Assembly (NCBI RefSeq): GCF_001905145.1
Contig: NZ_LWLB01000004.1
Location: forward strand, 62,001-126,000
Length of the DNA stretch: 64,000 nt
Reading direction: 5' to 3'
From: Nocardiopsis sp. TSRI0078
GTDB taxonomy: Bacteria; Actinomycetota; Actinomycetes; Streptosporangiales; Streptosporangiaceae
Part shown: positions 29,393-37,955 of the stretch, one piece after another
How positions within the stretch are numbered: position 1 is the stretch's first letter
How the letters are laid out: every line of letters begins with the position of its first letter
Position numbers and translations under genes: made by a program
The notes under the pieces: generated by a model
Databases searched by the model: none
Told to the model about the DNA's origin: nothing
The model's input: the letters and a program-made list of their open reading frames with translations, nothing else

Positions 29393-30793
29393 TCACACCG
29401 GGAGGCGGATCCGTGCGTCGATCCCGTGCGGCACCGCCGGCCGCAGCGACAGCCGCGCCCCCTGGAGTTCCAGCAGGGTGACGACGATGGACAGGCCGAG
29501 TCCGGAGCCGCCCACCCCGTCGTGCCCGTCCCGCCAGAACGGCCGGGTGGCCTGGTCCAGCTGGCTCGCGGGCAGTCCGGGCCCGTCGTCCACCACGTGC
29601 ACGTCCACGTACCCGGGCCCCTCCGGCCCCTCCTCCACCCGGTGGGTGCGCACCGTGATCCGCACGCCCGGCCCGCCGAACTTCAGGGCGTTGTCGATGA
29701 GCGCGTCCAGCGCCTGGTCCAGGGTGCCCTCCACACAGCGGACCCGCGCGCCCGCGTCGCCCTCCCACACCAAGGCGGCCCCGGCCCGTTCGGCGATCGG
29801 CGCCCAGGACACCACGCGGTCCTCGGCGACCTCCGCGACGTCCTCCCAGACCATGGAGTGCTCGGCGTCCTCCGTGCGGGCCAGGGTGAGCAGGCTGTCG
29901 CAGATCCGGCTGAGGCGGTCCACCTCGTCCAGGGCGAGCCGGTGCTCCTGCGCGCCCGCGGGCCTCAGGTGGCGGGACAGCGCGTCCACGCGCAGCCGCA
30001 GCGCGGCGAGCGGGTTGCGCACCTGGTGGCCCGCGTAGGCGACGAAGGTGCGCTGGCTCTCCAGCATCGAGGTGATGGTGTCGGCCATCTGGTTGAAGGA
30101 CTCCCCCAGGCGGCGCAGCTCGACCGGGCCGGCGGCGGTGCGCACCCGGGTGTCCAGGCTGCCGCCGCTGACCGCGCGGGTGGCCTCGTCCAGGTCGTCG
30201 ATGGGACGCAGGACCCAGCGGGTGAGCGGTCCGGCCGCGGCGGTGCCCGCGACCATCAGCGCGGCGACGGCGGCCCAGGCCACGCACCACTGGGCGAGGG
30301 TGGCGCGGCGCAGCGACTCCGTGGGTGAGGCGGTGACGGCGGCGCCCACGACCTCGCCGGAGCGGCCGATGGGCTCGGCGACGATCAGCGGTCCGTCCTG
30401 CCAGGGGTAGACGACCGTGTCGGCGCCCATCCGGTTGCCCGCGAGCGCCGTCCGGACCGCCGCGGGGAGTTCGCCGCCGGGGAGGCGGGGGTCCAGGTCG
30501 GCGAGGGTGACGCCCTCGCGGGAGGCGGCCACGACCTCTCCGTCACGGTCGACGACGACGGCGGTGATGCCGTACAGCTGGTCGTAGGCGGTCAGCTCGC
30601 CGGACAGGGTGCCCTCCACCCCGGTGAGCACGCTGGGTTCGGCGAGTCCGGCGAAGCGGGCGGTGTCGTTGATCCGGTCCAGGAGCATGTCCGAGGTGCC
30701 CCGGGCGGCGATGCTCCCGCAGAGGGGCAGGGCCAGTCCGAGGCAGGCCGTGACCAGGAGGGTCACGTACACGGTCAGCACGCGTTGACGCAT
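29393..30793 (-). CDS. sensor histidine kinase, TctE-like
   Basis: This 466-residue kinase has membrane segments near residues 8-28 and 168-190 flanking a ~140-residue extracellular sensor domain of the 2CSK type. A HAMP domain follows (RWVLRPIDDLDEATRAVSGG), then HisKA with His256 in YAGHQVRNPLAALRLR and HATPase with DNALKFGG and GGSGLGLSIV. The HQxRNP phosphorylation box and domain order match TctE, which senses tricarboxylates. Proximity to the TAXI-TRAP genes suggests the pair controls organic acid uptake. It follows the response regulator gene by 26 nt. Confidence 0.92.
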   Translation of the reverse strand: MRQRVLTVYVTLLVTACLGLALPLCGSIAARGTSDMLLDRINDTARFAGLAEPSVLTGVEGTLSGELTAYDQLYGITAVVVDRDGEVVAASREGVTLADLDPRLPGGELPAAVRTALAGNRMGADTVVYPWQDGPLIVAEPIGRSGEVVGAAVTASPTESLRRATLAQWCVAWAAVAALMVAGTAAAGPLTRWVLRPIDDLDEATRAVSGGSLDTRVRTAAGPVELRRLGESFNQMADTITSMLESQRTFVAYAGHQVRNPLAALRLRVDALSRHLRPAGAQEHRLALDEVDRLSRICDSLLTLARTEDAEHSMVWEDVAEVAEDRVVSWAPIAERAGAALVWEGDAGARVRCVEGTLDQALDALIDNALKFGGPGVRITVRTHRVEEGPEGPGYVDVHVVDDGPGLPASQLDQATRPFWRDGHDGVGGSGLGLSIVVTLLELQGARLSLRPAVPHGIDARIRLPV

Positions 30794-30819
30794 CGCGGTG
30801 TTCCGGGGGAGGGAGGCGG

Positions 30820-31605
30820 TCAGCAGCGCCGGGCCGCGGCGGCGGTCCCGGCCGTCGCGGCCGAAGCCGGGGAGGCGGGGGATGCGGCTCCGGGCGGGTC
30901 GGAGGCGGGCCGGGCGGGCGGCTCCTCCCCGGAGGGCACGGCCCCGTCCGCCGCCAGCCGGTAGCCGACGCCGCGCACCGTCTCGATGAGGCCGGGCACG
31001 CCGAGCTTGGAGCGCAGGGTGCCGACGTGCACCTCCAGCGTGCGCAGGGTCCCGGGCCAGGATGTCCGCCACACCCGCAGCAGCAGGTGCTCACGGGAGA
31101 CGACCGTTCCCGCCTCTCGGACCAGCGCGAGGAGCAGGTCGAACTCCTTGCGGGTCAGCTCGACCGGCTCTCCCCCGCGGGTGACGGCGCGGGTGGCGGG
31201 GTCGACCCGCAGGGGCCCCGCGGACAGGGGCTCGCCGGTGCGTCTGTGCGTGCGGCGCAGGACGGCCTCCATCCGCGCGCACAGCTCCTCGATGGCCAGG
31301 GGCTTGACGACGTAGTCGTCGGCGCCCGAGCGCAGTCCGCGGACGCGCTCGCGCTGCCGGCCCCGGGCGGTCACCATGATGACGGCCGTGTCACCGGCGC
31401 CGTGGCGCTCGCGCAGGCGTGCGCACAGCTCGATGCCGTCCATGTCGGGCAGGCCGAGGTCGAGCAGGACGATGTCGGCGGGCGCCGCGGCGAGCGCGCC
31501 CTCGGCCGTGCGCACCTGGTCGACCGTGTACCCGTGGGCCTCCAGCGCACCGGCGAGGGCGTCGGCGAGCCGGACGTCGTCCTCGACGAGCAACACCTTG
31601 ATCAT
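30820..31605 (-). CDS. response regulator, OmpR family (TctD-like)
   Basis: This 261-residue regulator has a receiver domain (MIKVLLVEDD, phospho-acceptor Asp49 in VLLDLGLPDMDG, VKPL lysine) and an OmpR/PhoB winged helix ending VRGVGYRL. A Pro/Ala/Ser-rich low-complexity tail of about 38 residues follows, which is unusual for the family. It is the first gene of the two-component operon. A likely target is the TAXI-TRAP divergent promoter region at 28137-28326. Confidence 0.93.
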   Translation of the reverse strand: MIKVLLVEDDVRLADALAGALEAHGYTVDQVRTAEGALAAAPADIVLLDLGLPDMDGIELCARLRERHGAGDTAVIMVTARGRQRERVRGLRSGADDYVVKPLAIEELCARMEAVLRRTHRRTGEPLSAGPLRVDPATRAVTRGGEPVELTRKEFDLLLALVREAGTVVSREHLLLRVWRTSWPGTLRTLEVHVGTLRSKLGVPGLIETVRGVGYRLAADGAVPSGEEPPARPASDPPGAASPASPASAATAGTAAAARRC

Positions 31606-31730
31606 GGGTTCGCGTCCTTTGAGGTGTGCGTGCGGGGGTGTACCGCACCCTAGCCGCACGGTGTGCCCCAGACCACACCCGGTGTCCGGCGCCGGGCGCG
31701 GGCTCCGGTCCGGGTGTGGCCGCGGTGCGC

Positions 31731-33452
31731 TCAGGGACGCGTGATGTGCGCCTCCGGGACGATCTCCGGGGCGCCGTGCTGGATGGCGTCCGCCTCCTGG
31801 TCGGTGTCCTGCTCCTGCGCGGCGCGTTCGGCCTCGATGCCCTTGCGGTAGTACTCGACCTCGCGCCGTACCTGCTCCTCGTCCCAGTCCAGGCAGCCCG
31901 CGAGCAGGTCGGCGGCCTCCTCCGCCGCGGCGATGCCCCGGTCCCAGGTCTCGAAGGAGATCCGGGTGCGCCGGGACAGCACGTCCTCCAGGTGCCGGGC
32001 CCCCTCGGCCTCGGCCGCGTAGACGATCTCGGCGCGCAGGTAGTCGTCGGCGCCCGCGAGCGGGCGGCCGAGGTCGGGGCGGTCCCGGACCAGGTCGAGC
32101 AGGTCGCGGGCCGAGGAGCCGTAGCGGCGCAGCAGGTGGGTGACGCGGGAGACGTGCAGCCCCGAGTCGCGGGCCAGCCGGTGCCGCTGGTTGTACAGCG
32201 CCCAGTAGCCGTCGGCGCCCACCAGGGGCAGCCGGTCGGTGACCGACGCCGGGATGCTCCCGCCCAGGCCGTGCGCGACCGCGTCCACCGCGTCCTTGGC
32301 CATCACGCGGTAGGTGGTGTACTTGCCCCCGGCGATGAGGACCAGGCCGGGCACGGGGTGGGCGACCGTGTGCTCGCGGGAGAGCTTGGAGGTCTCCTCC
32401 GACTCCCCCGACAGCAGCGGGCGCAGGCCCGCGTACACGCCCTCCACGTCGTCCCTGCCCAGGGGCGTGCGCAGCACCTGGTTGACGTGGTCGAGGACGT
32501 AGTCGATGTCGGCGCGGCTGGCGGCCGGGTTCTCCTTGTCCAGGTCCCAGGCGGTGTCGGTGGTGCCGATGATCCAGTGGCGGCCCCACGGGATGACGAA
32601 CAGGACGCTCTTCTCGGTGCGCAGGATCATCCCGGAGGAGGCCTGGATGCGGTCGCGCGGCACGACGAGGTGGACGCCCTTGGAGGCGCTGACGTGGATC
32701 TGCCCGCGGCCGCCGACCATCTCCTGGATGTCGTCGGTCCACACCCCGGCCGCGTTGACCACCTGGCGGGCGCGGATGTCCGTCTCCTGGCCGTTCTCCA
32801 GGTCGGTGACGGTGGCGCCGACGACGTGCTCGCCCTCGCGCAGGAACCCGGTCGCCTGGACCCGGGAGGCGATGTCGGCGCCCAGCCCGGCGGCGGTGCG
32901 CAGCACGGTGGTGACGAAGCGGGCGTCGTCGACCTGGCAGTCCCAGTACTGGATGGCCCCCGCCAGCGCGCTGCGCTTGAGCGCGGGGAAGACCCGCAGG
33001 GCGCCGGACCTGGTCAGGTGGCGGTGCGAGGGCAGGCCGCGGTTGTTGCGCGAGGTCAGGGCCAGGGTGTCGTAGAGGGTGACGCCCGCACCGATGTAGG
33101 CGCGCTCCCAGTGGTGGGCGAACGGGAAGAGGAAGGGCACGGGGCGGACCAGGTGCGGGGCGATGGTGGTCAGCAGCAGCCCGCGTTCCTGGAGTGCCTC
33201 GCGGACCAGCTCGAAGTCGAACTGCTCCAGGTAGCGCAGCCCGCCGTGGATGAGTTTGCTGGAGCGGCTGGAGGTACCGGAGGCGAAGTCGCGCGCCTCG
33301 ACCAGTCCGGTGGACAGGCCGCGCGAGACCGCGTCCAGGGCGATGCCCGCTCCGACGATGCCTCCCCCGACCACGAGGACGTCGAGTTCCTTGTCGGCCA
33401 TCGACGCGAGCGCCTCGGTGCGCCCCTTGGGTCCCAGCCAGGTGGTAGCCAT
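31731..33452 (-). CDS. glpD: glycerol-3-phosphate dehydrogenase, FAD-dependent
   Basis: GlpD oxidises glycerol-3-phosphate to dihydroxyacetone phosphate at the membrane and passes electrons to quinone. The 573-residue protein has the FAD-binding VLVVGGGIVGAGIALDAVSR and the family segments SSRSSKLIHGGLRYLEQFDF and IGTTDTAWDLDKENPAAS, plus the C-terminal DAO_C domain. The length matches actinobacterial GlpD. ATG 33450-33452 is chosen (MATTWLGPKG). It is monocistronic here; no glpF or glpK is adjacent. Confidence 0.96.
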   Translation of the reverse strand: MATTWLGPKGRTEALASMADKELDVLVVGGGIVGAGIALDAVSRGLSTGLVEARDFASGTSSRSSKLIHGGLRYLEQFDFELVREALQERGLLLTTIAPHLVRPVPFLFPFAHHWERAYIGAGVTLYDTLALTSRNNRGLPSHRHLTRSGALRVFPALKRSALAGAIQYWDCQVDDARFVTTVLRTAAGLGADIASRVQATGFLREGEHVVGATVTDLENGQETDIRARQVVNAAGVWTDDIQEMVGGRGQIHVSASKGVHLVVPRDRIQASSGMILRTEKSVLFVIPWGRHWIIGTTDTAWDLDKENPAASRADIDYVLDHVNQVLRTPLGRDDVEGVYAGLRPLLSGESEETSKLSREHTVAHPVPGLVLIAGGKYTTYRVMAKDAVDAVAHGLGGSIPASVTDRLPLVGADGYWALYNQRHRLARDSGLHVSRVTHLLRRYGSSARDLLDLVRDRPDLGRPLAGADDYLRAEIVYAAEAEGARHLEDVLSRRTRISFETWDRGIAAAEEAADLLAGCLDWDEEQVRREVEYYRKGIEAERAAQEQDTDQEADAIQHGAPEIVPEAHITRP

Positions 33453-33531
33453 CCGTCTCCTCCGTCTCGATGGGGTTCCTCCCAAGCGCATACCCGCCGG
33501 GGACCCGTGTCCATCGGAGAGGGCCCAGGCT

Positions 33532-33588
33532 AACGGTGCGCGGGCGGACGCACCGGGCGCCCGCCCGCGCACCGGCGTGTCACGGGGC
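33532..33588. repeat. 57-bp repeat element, copy 1, with terminator-like hairpin
   Basis: A perfect 13-bp stem (33535-33547 with 33561-33573, loop 13 nt) is followed by a 21-bp block (33568-33588, core CACCGGCGTGTCACGGGG). The whole unit is closely matched by a second copy at 36134-36185, with the 21-bp block identical. Here it lies just 3' of the hypothetical gene at 33600-34991 and can serve as its terminator. Confidence 0.8.
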
Positions 33589-33599
33589 CGCGGACGCTC

Positions 33600-34991
33600 T
33601 CAGTGCCACTGCATCCGGTAGTTGGGGCGCCCGTCCCCGAGGAACTCGTCGATGTCCGCCACCGCCAACGGCTCTCCTGTCCGACGGCGCCGGGGCAGCC
33701 GCTGGAACGCCCGCTGGTAGCGCAGCGTCCCGCCCGTGTCACTCGGGTAGGTCGCGGGATCGACGCCGATGATCTCGGCCCCCTCCCGCGCGTGGGAGCG
33801 GATCAGCTCCTCCCAGTCGGACAGGGGCACCACCCCGGGCGACCACAGTCCCTGGGAGAACAGGTTGAGATGGATGTGGTCGTAGGGTTCGGTGTCCTCC
33901 AGGTAGCGCCGCAGCTCCTCGTGGGAGGGCTCCATGTTGAACCGCAGCCAGAACGGCACCGCGCCGAGCCGCAGGGTCCACAGCGGGTCCCACTGGACGT
34001 AGCTCTGCACGAGCAGGTGGCCGGCCGACACCTCGCGGCGCCGGTACCACCACCGGTACAGGTCGGCGACGAACGGGCTCAGCTCCTGCGGATCCCCGGT
34101 GACCAGCCTCCGCACGGGGTGGCCGCCGCGTTCGGCGACGACCCGAACGTGGGGGGTGATCGCGGGGTCGAACCCCCACTCGGCCTCGGGGCGCCGGGCG
34201 TCCGCCGTCGGCGGCTCCCAGGTGCGCCGGGACGATCCCTCGTCGGCGAGGTACTCGGCGATGCCCTCGCCGGGGCGGTGGTACTCCTCCTCGGACACCC
34301 CGCCGAGGCAGCCGAACTGGAAGTAGGTGCGCTCGGCCATCTCCCGGGTGCGCCAGTCCCGCGTGCACTCCAGCTGGATGACGGGGGCGTCCGGCGCCAG
34401 TCGCTCCTCGATGAAGCGCTCGTAGGCGTGGCTGAGGTGGCGCCACTTCAGCCGCAGGTAGGCCATGTTCTCCAGCATCGGGCGGTCCTGGGCGGGATCG
34501 TGCATCTGGTAGACCGACAGCTCGGGGTTGTTCTGCGCCACCTTCCCGGCGAGCGGGGTCAGGGCCTCCATCGCTCCGACGGGGTCGTCGGGGTGCGTGG
34601 CGATGTCCCGTGCCCCGACGAGCAGGGTCTGCGGCAGGAAGGGCGCCCGGAGCGCCGCCGCCAGGTGGACCGCCGCGCCGCTCGCCGAGCCGATCACGAC
34701 GGCGGGGTGGGGCCCCGGGCCGTACTGCCTGGTGACCCACTCGGCAAGCCGCTCGGCGCGCAGCCTGCGGACCTGGTCCAGGGGCAGGCCCTGCATCATG
34801 CCCATCCCCCCGAAGACCGACCGGCGGACCGGGTAGGGCGGGCTCGACGCGACGGCCGCGAGCGCCCTCGACGACGGGCCGACCGACATCCCCCGGTGGT
34901 CCTTCCCCCTCAGGAACCGCCCCAGGGCGCGGACCATGTTCACCGACGAATCGAAGTCGACCAGGGCCCGGGGCGCGGATGGGCGTGTCAT
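33600..34991 (-). CDS. hypothetical protein, 463 aa, hydrolase-like nucleophile elbow
   Basis: I do not recognise this family. The 463-residue protein is soluble with no signal peptide. A strand-turn-helix AVVIGSASGAAVHLAAALRA (~98-117) resembles the GxSxG elbow of alpha/beta hydrolases. His- and Asp-rich segments further on (HDPAQDRP, DPATYPSDTGG) could supply the other catalytic residues. The middle has many Trp, Tyr and Arg residues (LYRWWYRRREV). The start ATG at 34991 is the first of the frame. It follows an SDR gene on the same strand by about 100 nt, so the two may be co-transcribed. Confidence 0.8.
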   Translation of the reverse strand: MTRPSAPRALVDFDSSVNMVRALGRFLRGKDHRGMSVGPSSRALAAVASSPPYPVRRSVFGGMGMMQGLPLDQVRRLRAERLAEWVTRQYGPGPHPAVVIGSASGAAVHLAAALRAPFLPQTLLVGARDIATHPDDPVGAMEALTPLAGKVAQNNPELSVYQMHDPAQDRPMLENMAYLRLKWRHLSHAYERFIEERLAPDAPVIQLECTRDWRTREMAERTYFQFGCLGGVSEEEYHRPGEGIAEYLADEGSSRRTWEPPTADARRPEAEWGFDPAITPHVRVVAERGGHPVRRLVTGDPQELSPFVADLYRWWYRRREVSAGHLLVQSYVQWDPLWTLRLGAVPFWLRFNMEPSHEELRRYLEDTEPYDHIHLNLFSQGLWSPGVVPLSDWEELIRSHAREGAEIIGVDPATYPSDTGGTLRYQRAFQRLPRRRRTGEPLAVADIDEFLGDGRPNYRMQWH

Positions 34992-35094
34992 GGTCTCAGT
35001 CCTCTCTCTCGCGCTCGCTCCTCGGCCGAGGTCTCGTCCCCGAGCCGATCCGGTAGCGCTGGAAGGGTCGGCGGCCTGTCCCGCCCCGCTGGCC

Positions 35095-36063
35095 TCACCT
35101 GCGGCGCCGGAGCACCGCGACCGTCACGCCGGTCGCCAGGGCGGCCAGGGCGACACGCCGCACCGCCGTACGGCGCTTTCCGTACCATCCGCCGTGCGTG
35201 TCACCAGGCCCGGGCTCGGGTTCGAAGAGGTTGCCGCTGGTCGCCGGAGCGGGTTCCTTCCGGGACAGGTGACTGCGCTCCACCTGGGCCGCCATCATGC
35301 GTTCGACGAGGCCCGGGGTGAACTTCGACTGCATGACGAAGCCACGTCCGGCCGGTCCCACGACCGTCTCGCGCATCGGGAGGCGCACCAGGTCGACGAT
35401 GGTGCGGCCCACCCGCTCCGGCGAGTAGACGGGCGGCATCGCCACCGCCTTGCGACCGGTGTGGTTGGCGGCGTGTTGGAACAGCGGGGTGTCGATGGTG
35501 GCCGGCAGCACCGTGCACACGTGCACCTTCTTGAACCCGTCCAGGCGCAGTTCCTGGCGTAGGCTCGCGCTGAGCGCCCGGATGGCGAACTTGGTCATGC
35601 CGTAGGCGTGGGTGTAGGGCTGGGCCACCACCCCGACGATCGAGGAGACGTTGACGATCACGCCCCTGCCCTGCTTGCGCAGGTGCGGCAGGGCCGCCCG
35701 GGCACCGTGGACGTATCCCATCAGGTTGACGTCCACGACGCGGCGGAACTCGTCCATCGGTGTGTCGGAGAAGGGGCCGAAGACGGTGACCGCGGCGCTG
35801 TTGACCCAGACGTCGATGCGCCCGTAGCGCTCGACGGCGCGCCGTGCCAGGTCGCGCACCGCGTCCTCGTCGGTCATGTCGGTCACCACGACGGTGGCCT
35901 CTCCTCCCCGCTCCCTGCACTCCCGCGCGGTGGCTTCCAGAGCCTCCCGCCTCCTGGCAGCGAGGACGACAGAGGCCCCGCTCCTGGCGAACCTGTGCGC
36001 CGCGGCACGACCGATACCGCTGGACGCGCCCGTGATGACCACGACCGAACCCTTGACACGCAT
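35095..36063 (-). CDS. short-chain dehydrogenase/reductase with C-terminal membrane tail
   Basis: This 322-residue SDR has cofactor motif TGASSGIGRA, NAG-equivalent VNSAA, catalytic Ser in NVSSIVG and YxxxK in YGMTK. The Arg pairs after strand beta-2 (LAARRR) suggest NADP(H). The C-terminus carries an extension ending in a hydrophobic segment and Arg cluster (ALAALATGVTVAVLRRRR), so the enzyme may be membrane-tethered. The substrate is unknown. It is the upstream partner of the 463-residue hypothetical gene. Confidence 0.92.
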   Translation of the reverse strand: MRVKGSVVVITGASSGIGRAAAHRFARSGASVVLAARRREALEATARECRERGGEATVVVTDMTDEDAVRDLARRAVERYGRIDVWVNSAAVTVFGPFSDTPMDEFRRVVDVNLMGYVHGARAALPHLRKQGRGVIVNVSSIVGVVAQPYTHAYGMTKFAIRALSASLRQELRLDGFKKVHVCTVLPATIDTPLFQHAANHTGRKAVAMPPVYSPERVGRTIVDLVRLPMRETVVGPAGRGFVMQSKFTPGLVERMMAAQVERSHLSRKEPAPATSGNLFEPEPGPGDTHGGWYGKRRTAVRRVALAALATGVTVAVLRRRR

Positions 36064-36133
36064 GGCGGTTCAGCCTCCCCCGAAAGCCGACGGCAGTGAT
36101 TGGAGTCGCCGCTACCCCAGGCCAGGACCACTA

Positions 36134-36185
36134 AACGGTGGCGGACACCCGGTGCGCCCGCCGCCGCACCGGCGTGTCACGGGGC
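36134..36185. repeat. 52-bp repeat element, copy 2
   Basis: It matches the element at 33532-33588, with a shorter, imperfect hairpin part and an identical 21-bp block at 36165-36185. That block overlaps the last codons and stop of the truncated MFS gene. The two copies are in the same orientation and bracket the SDR/hypothetical pair. Confidence 0.75.
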
Positions 36186-36612
36186 AGCGGGAGACCGCCG
36201 GAGCGCCAGGGCGAGGAGGGCGGCGGCCATGGTGACCGCTCCCCCGACCAGTGCGGCCGCGCCCAGGCCGCCGGAGGCCGCGCCGTCGGCGGCACCGGCG
36301 ACCGCGACCAGCGCGGCCAGTCCGACCGCCCCGCCGATCTGCTGCGAGGTGGACACCATGGCCGAGCCGACGCCCTGCTCCGCGTCGTCGACGGCGGACC
36401 CGGCGGCGGCGAACACGACCGGGTAGGTGGTCCCGGCGGTGACACCGAGCAGGACGACCGCCGGGAGCACGGCCCAGTAGGAGTCGGCCGCGACGGCGAC
36501 GGCGAACAGCACCGCGGTGGGGCCCACTCCGGCCGTACCGGCGAGCAGGGCGCGGCGGACGCCCCACCGGTCGAGCAGCGGGGGCAGCAGCAGTGCGGAG
36601 CCGAGCACGGGA
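36177..36612 (-). pseudogene. 5'-truncated MFS drug exporter (C-terminal fragment)
   Basis: Reading minus, about 143 codons encode the last four membrane helices of a DHA2-type MFS exporter. The recognisable part begins near GSALLLPPLLDRWGVRRALL, continues with the conserved AEQGVGSAMVSTSQQIGGAV and ends SPAAP-stop. Upstream of about 36612 the frame loses all similarity, and the opposite strand instead encodes part of another family. There is no start codon with a ribosome site. About two thirds of the gene, including its promoter, is missing. Confidence 0.8.
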
Positions 36613-36845
36613 GCGTGCGCCTGCTGGTGCGGGCCCACGGCTTCCCCACCGCCGGGCTCTCGGCGCTGGACGACGACCTCCGGTTCGCCGGGGAGCACCT
36701 CGGCGACATCGAGCGCTACGCCGTCGTCGGCGACCAGAAGCTGCTCGAACTCATGGTCAGGGCGAGCGACAAGGTCGTCAGAGCCCGGGCGCGGCACTTC
36801 GCGCCGGAGGACGAGGAGGCCGCCTGGGCCTGGCTGGAGGGCTGA
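36605..36845 (+). pseudogene. 5'-truncated SpoIIAA-like (STAS-fold) gene
   Basis: The plus strand encodes the last ~78 residues of a SpoIIAA-like protein: VRLLVRAHGFPTAGLSALDD, then IERYAVVGDQKLLELMV and HFAPEDEEAAWAWLEG-stop. Family members are ~120 residues, so the first beta strands and helix are gone. The frame contains GTG 36615 but no ribosome site. The left edge abuts the truncated MFS gene on the other strand. Confidence 0.75.
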
Positions 36846-36904
36846 CGCCGACCGCGTGCGGGACCGGCCCCGCACGCCGGTGTCTCGCGCGAGGGCCGTT
36901 CCCG

Positions 36905-37774
36905 TCAGGACGCGTCGGCGTAGGCGTGCGCGTAGGCCAGGACGTCGGCGACGTAGGCGCCGGAGCGGTTGTACGTCAGGATCGCGGACTCCCAGTCCGC
37001 TGCGGTCGCCAGGTCGCGGCCGTCCCCGCACAGGTACCGCCCCGCCGTGAGGGCGGCGTCGTCGATGTTGTGCGGGTCGGGGTCCCCGCCGGAGAGCGAG
37101 TCGCCCCACTGCTCCCACGTGTCGGGGATGAACTGCATCGGGCCGATCGCCCGGTCCCACTCCGCGTCGCCGTCGTACCGGCCGCCGTCGGTGTCCGGGA
37201 TGGCCCGCGTCCGGTTCGTGCCGTCCAGCGGGATGCCGACGATGTCGACGGTCGTGGCGCCGTCCGGGCCGATCTCTCCCCCGGCGTAGGTGCCGTGGTG
37301 CGACTCCACGTACCCGATCCCGGCCAGGGTGGGCCAGGACAGCCGGCAGTCGGGCAGTTCCCGGGCCAGCACCAGCTGGGCGCTGGCGTACCCCTCCAGG
37401 GCCCGGCGCGGGATGCCGGTCGACTCCGACACCCGGTCGAGCCACGCGGCGCTGGGGCGCGAGGCCGCGGGGACGGGGCGCTCGTCGGCGCCCGTCCGCC
37501 CGGTCCCTTCCGGCTCCTCCTCCACGGGGGAGACCTCCGAGCGCTCCGGCGGACCGGTGAGCTCGTCGTGGGGCGGTGTCTGGATCGTGCCCCCGGGCGG
37601 CTCGACGTCGGAGGCCCCGGGCGGGGACCACTCGTTGAACGCGCTGGAGACCCGGTTGACCAGGAAGAGCACTCCCCCGGTCAGCAGCAGGCACACCGTC
37701 AGCGTCACGCAGACGGCGACCACCGGGCCACGACTCCGGCGCCCCTCGGCACCGGACGCACGCCGCTCACCCAT
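36905..37774 (-). CDS. membrane-anchored lytic transglycosylase (SLT/MltB-like)
   Basis: This 289-residue protein has a short cytoplasmic Arg-rich N-terminus, one membrane segment (~17-40), a Pro/Glu-rich linker to ~110 and an extracellular transglycosylase domain. The catalytic Glu lies in GIGYVESHHGTY. The motif AIGPMQFIPDTWEQWG and late NRSGAYVADVLAYAHAY are typical of actinobacterial peptidoglycan transglycosylases. It would cleave or remodel cell wall during growth. It is a single gene with ATG at 37774. Confidence 0.92.
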   Translation of the reverse strand: MGERRASGAEGRRSRGPVVAVCVTLTVCLLLTGGVLFLVNRVSSAFNEWSPPGASDVEPPGGTIQTPPHDELTGPPERSEVSPVEEEPEGTGRTGADERPVPAASRPSAAWLDRVSESTGIPRRALEGYASAQLVLARELPDCRLSWPTLAGIGYVESHHGTYAGGEIGPDGATTVDIVGIPLDGTNRTRAIPDTDGGRYDGDAEWDRAIGPMQFIPDTWEQWGDSLSGGDPDPHNIDDAALTAGRYLCGDGRDLATAADWESAILTYNRSGAYVADVLAYAHAYADAS

Positions 37775-37906
37775 AGGCCCCCCACATCGTCAAGAGAACG
37801 TCAATCCCGGATCACGCCGCAACCAAAGTACGCGACCGGCGACGGTGGGTTCCACCTCCCCCCCGGCACAGGAACCGTGTACGTGCGCGGGTTCCGGGCA
37901 CGCGCG

Positions 37907-37940
37907 AGGGGTCGCACCGGCACCCGCCGGCGCGACCCCT
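37907..37940 (-). terminator. guaB3 terminator hairpin
   Basis: Arms AGGGGTCGC (37907-37915) and GCGACCCCT (37932-37940) form a stem 16 nt beyond the guaB3 stop codon. Confidence 0.7.
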
Positions 37941-37955
37941 GGTCGAACGCGTGTC

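Noticed and set aside
36615..36845. Functional short SpoIIAA-like protein from GTG 36615
   Set aside because: There is no ribosome site or promoter, and the first part of the fold is missing; treated as a truncated pseudogene.
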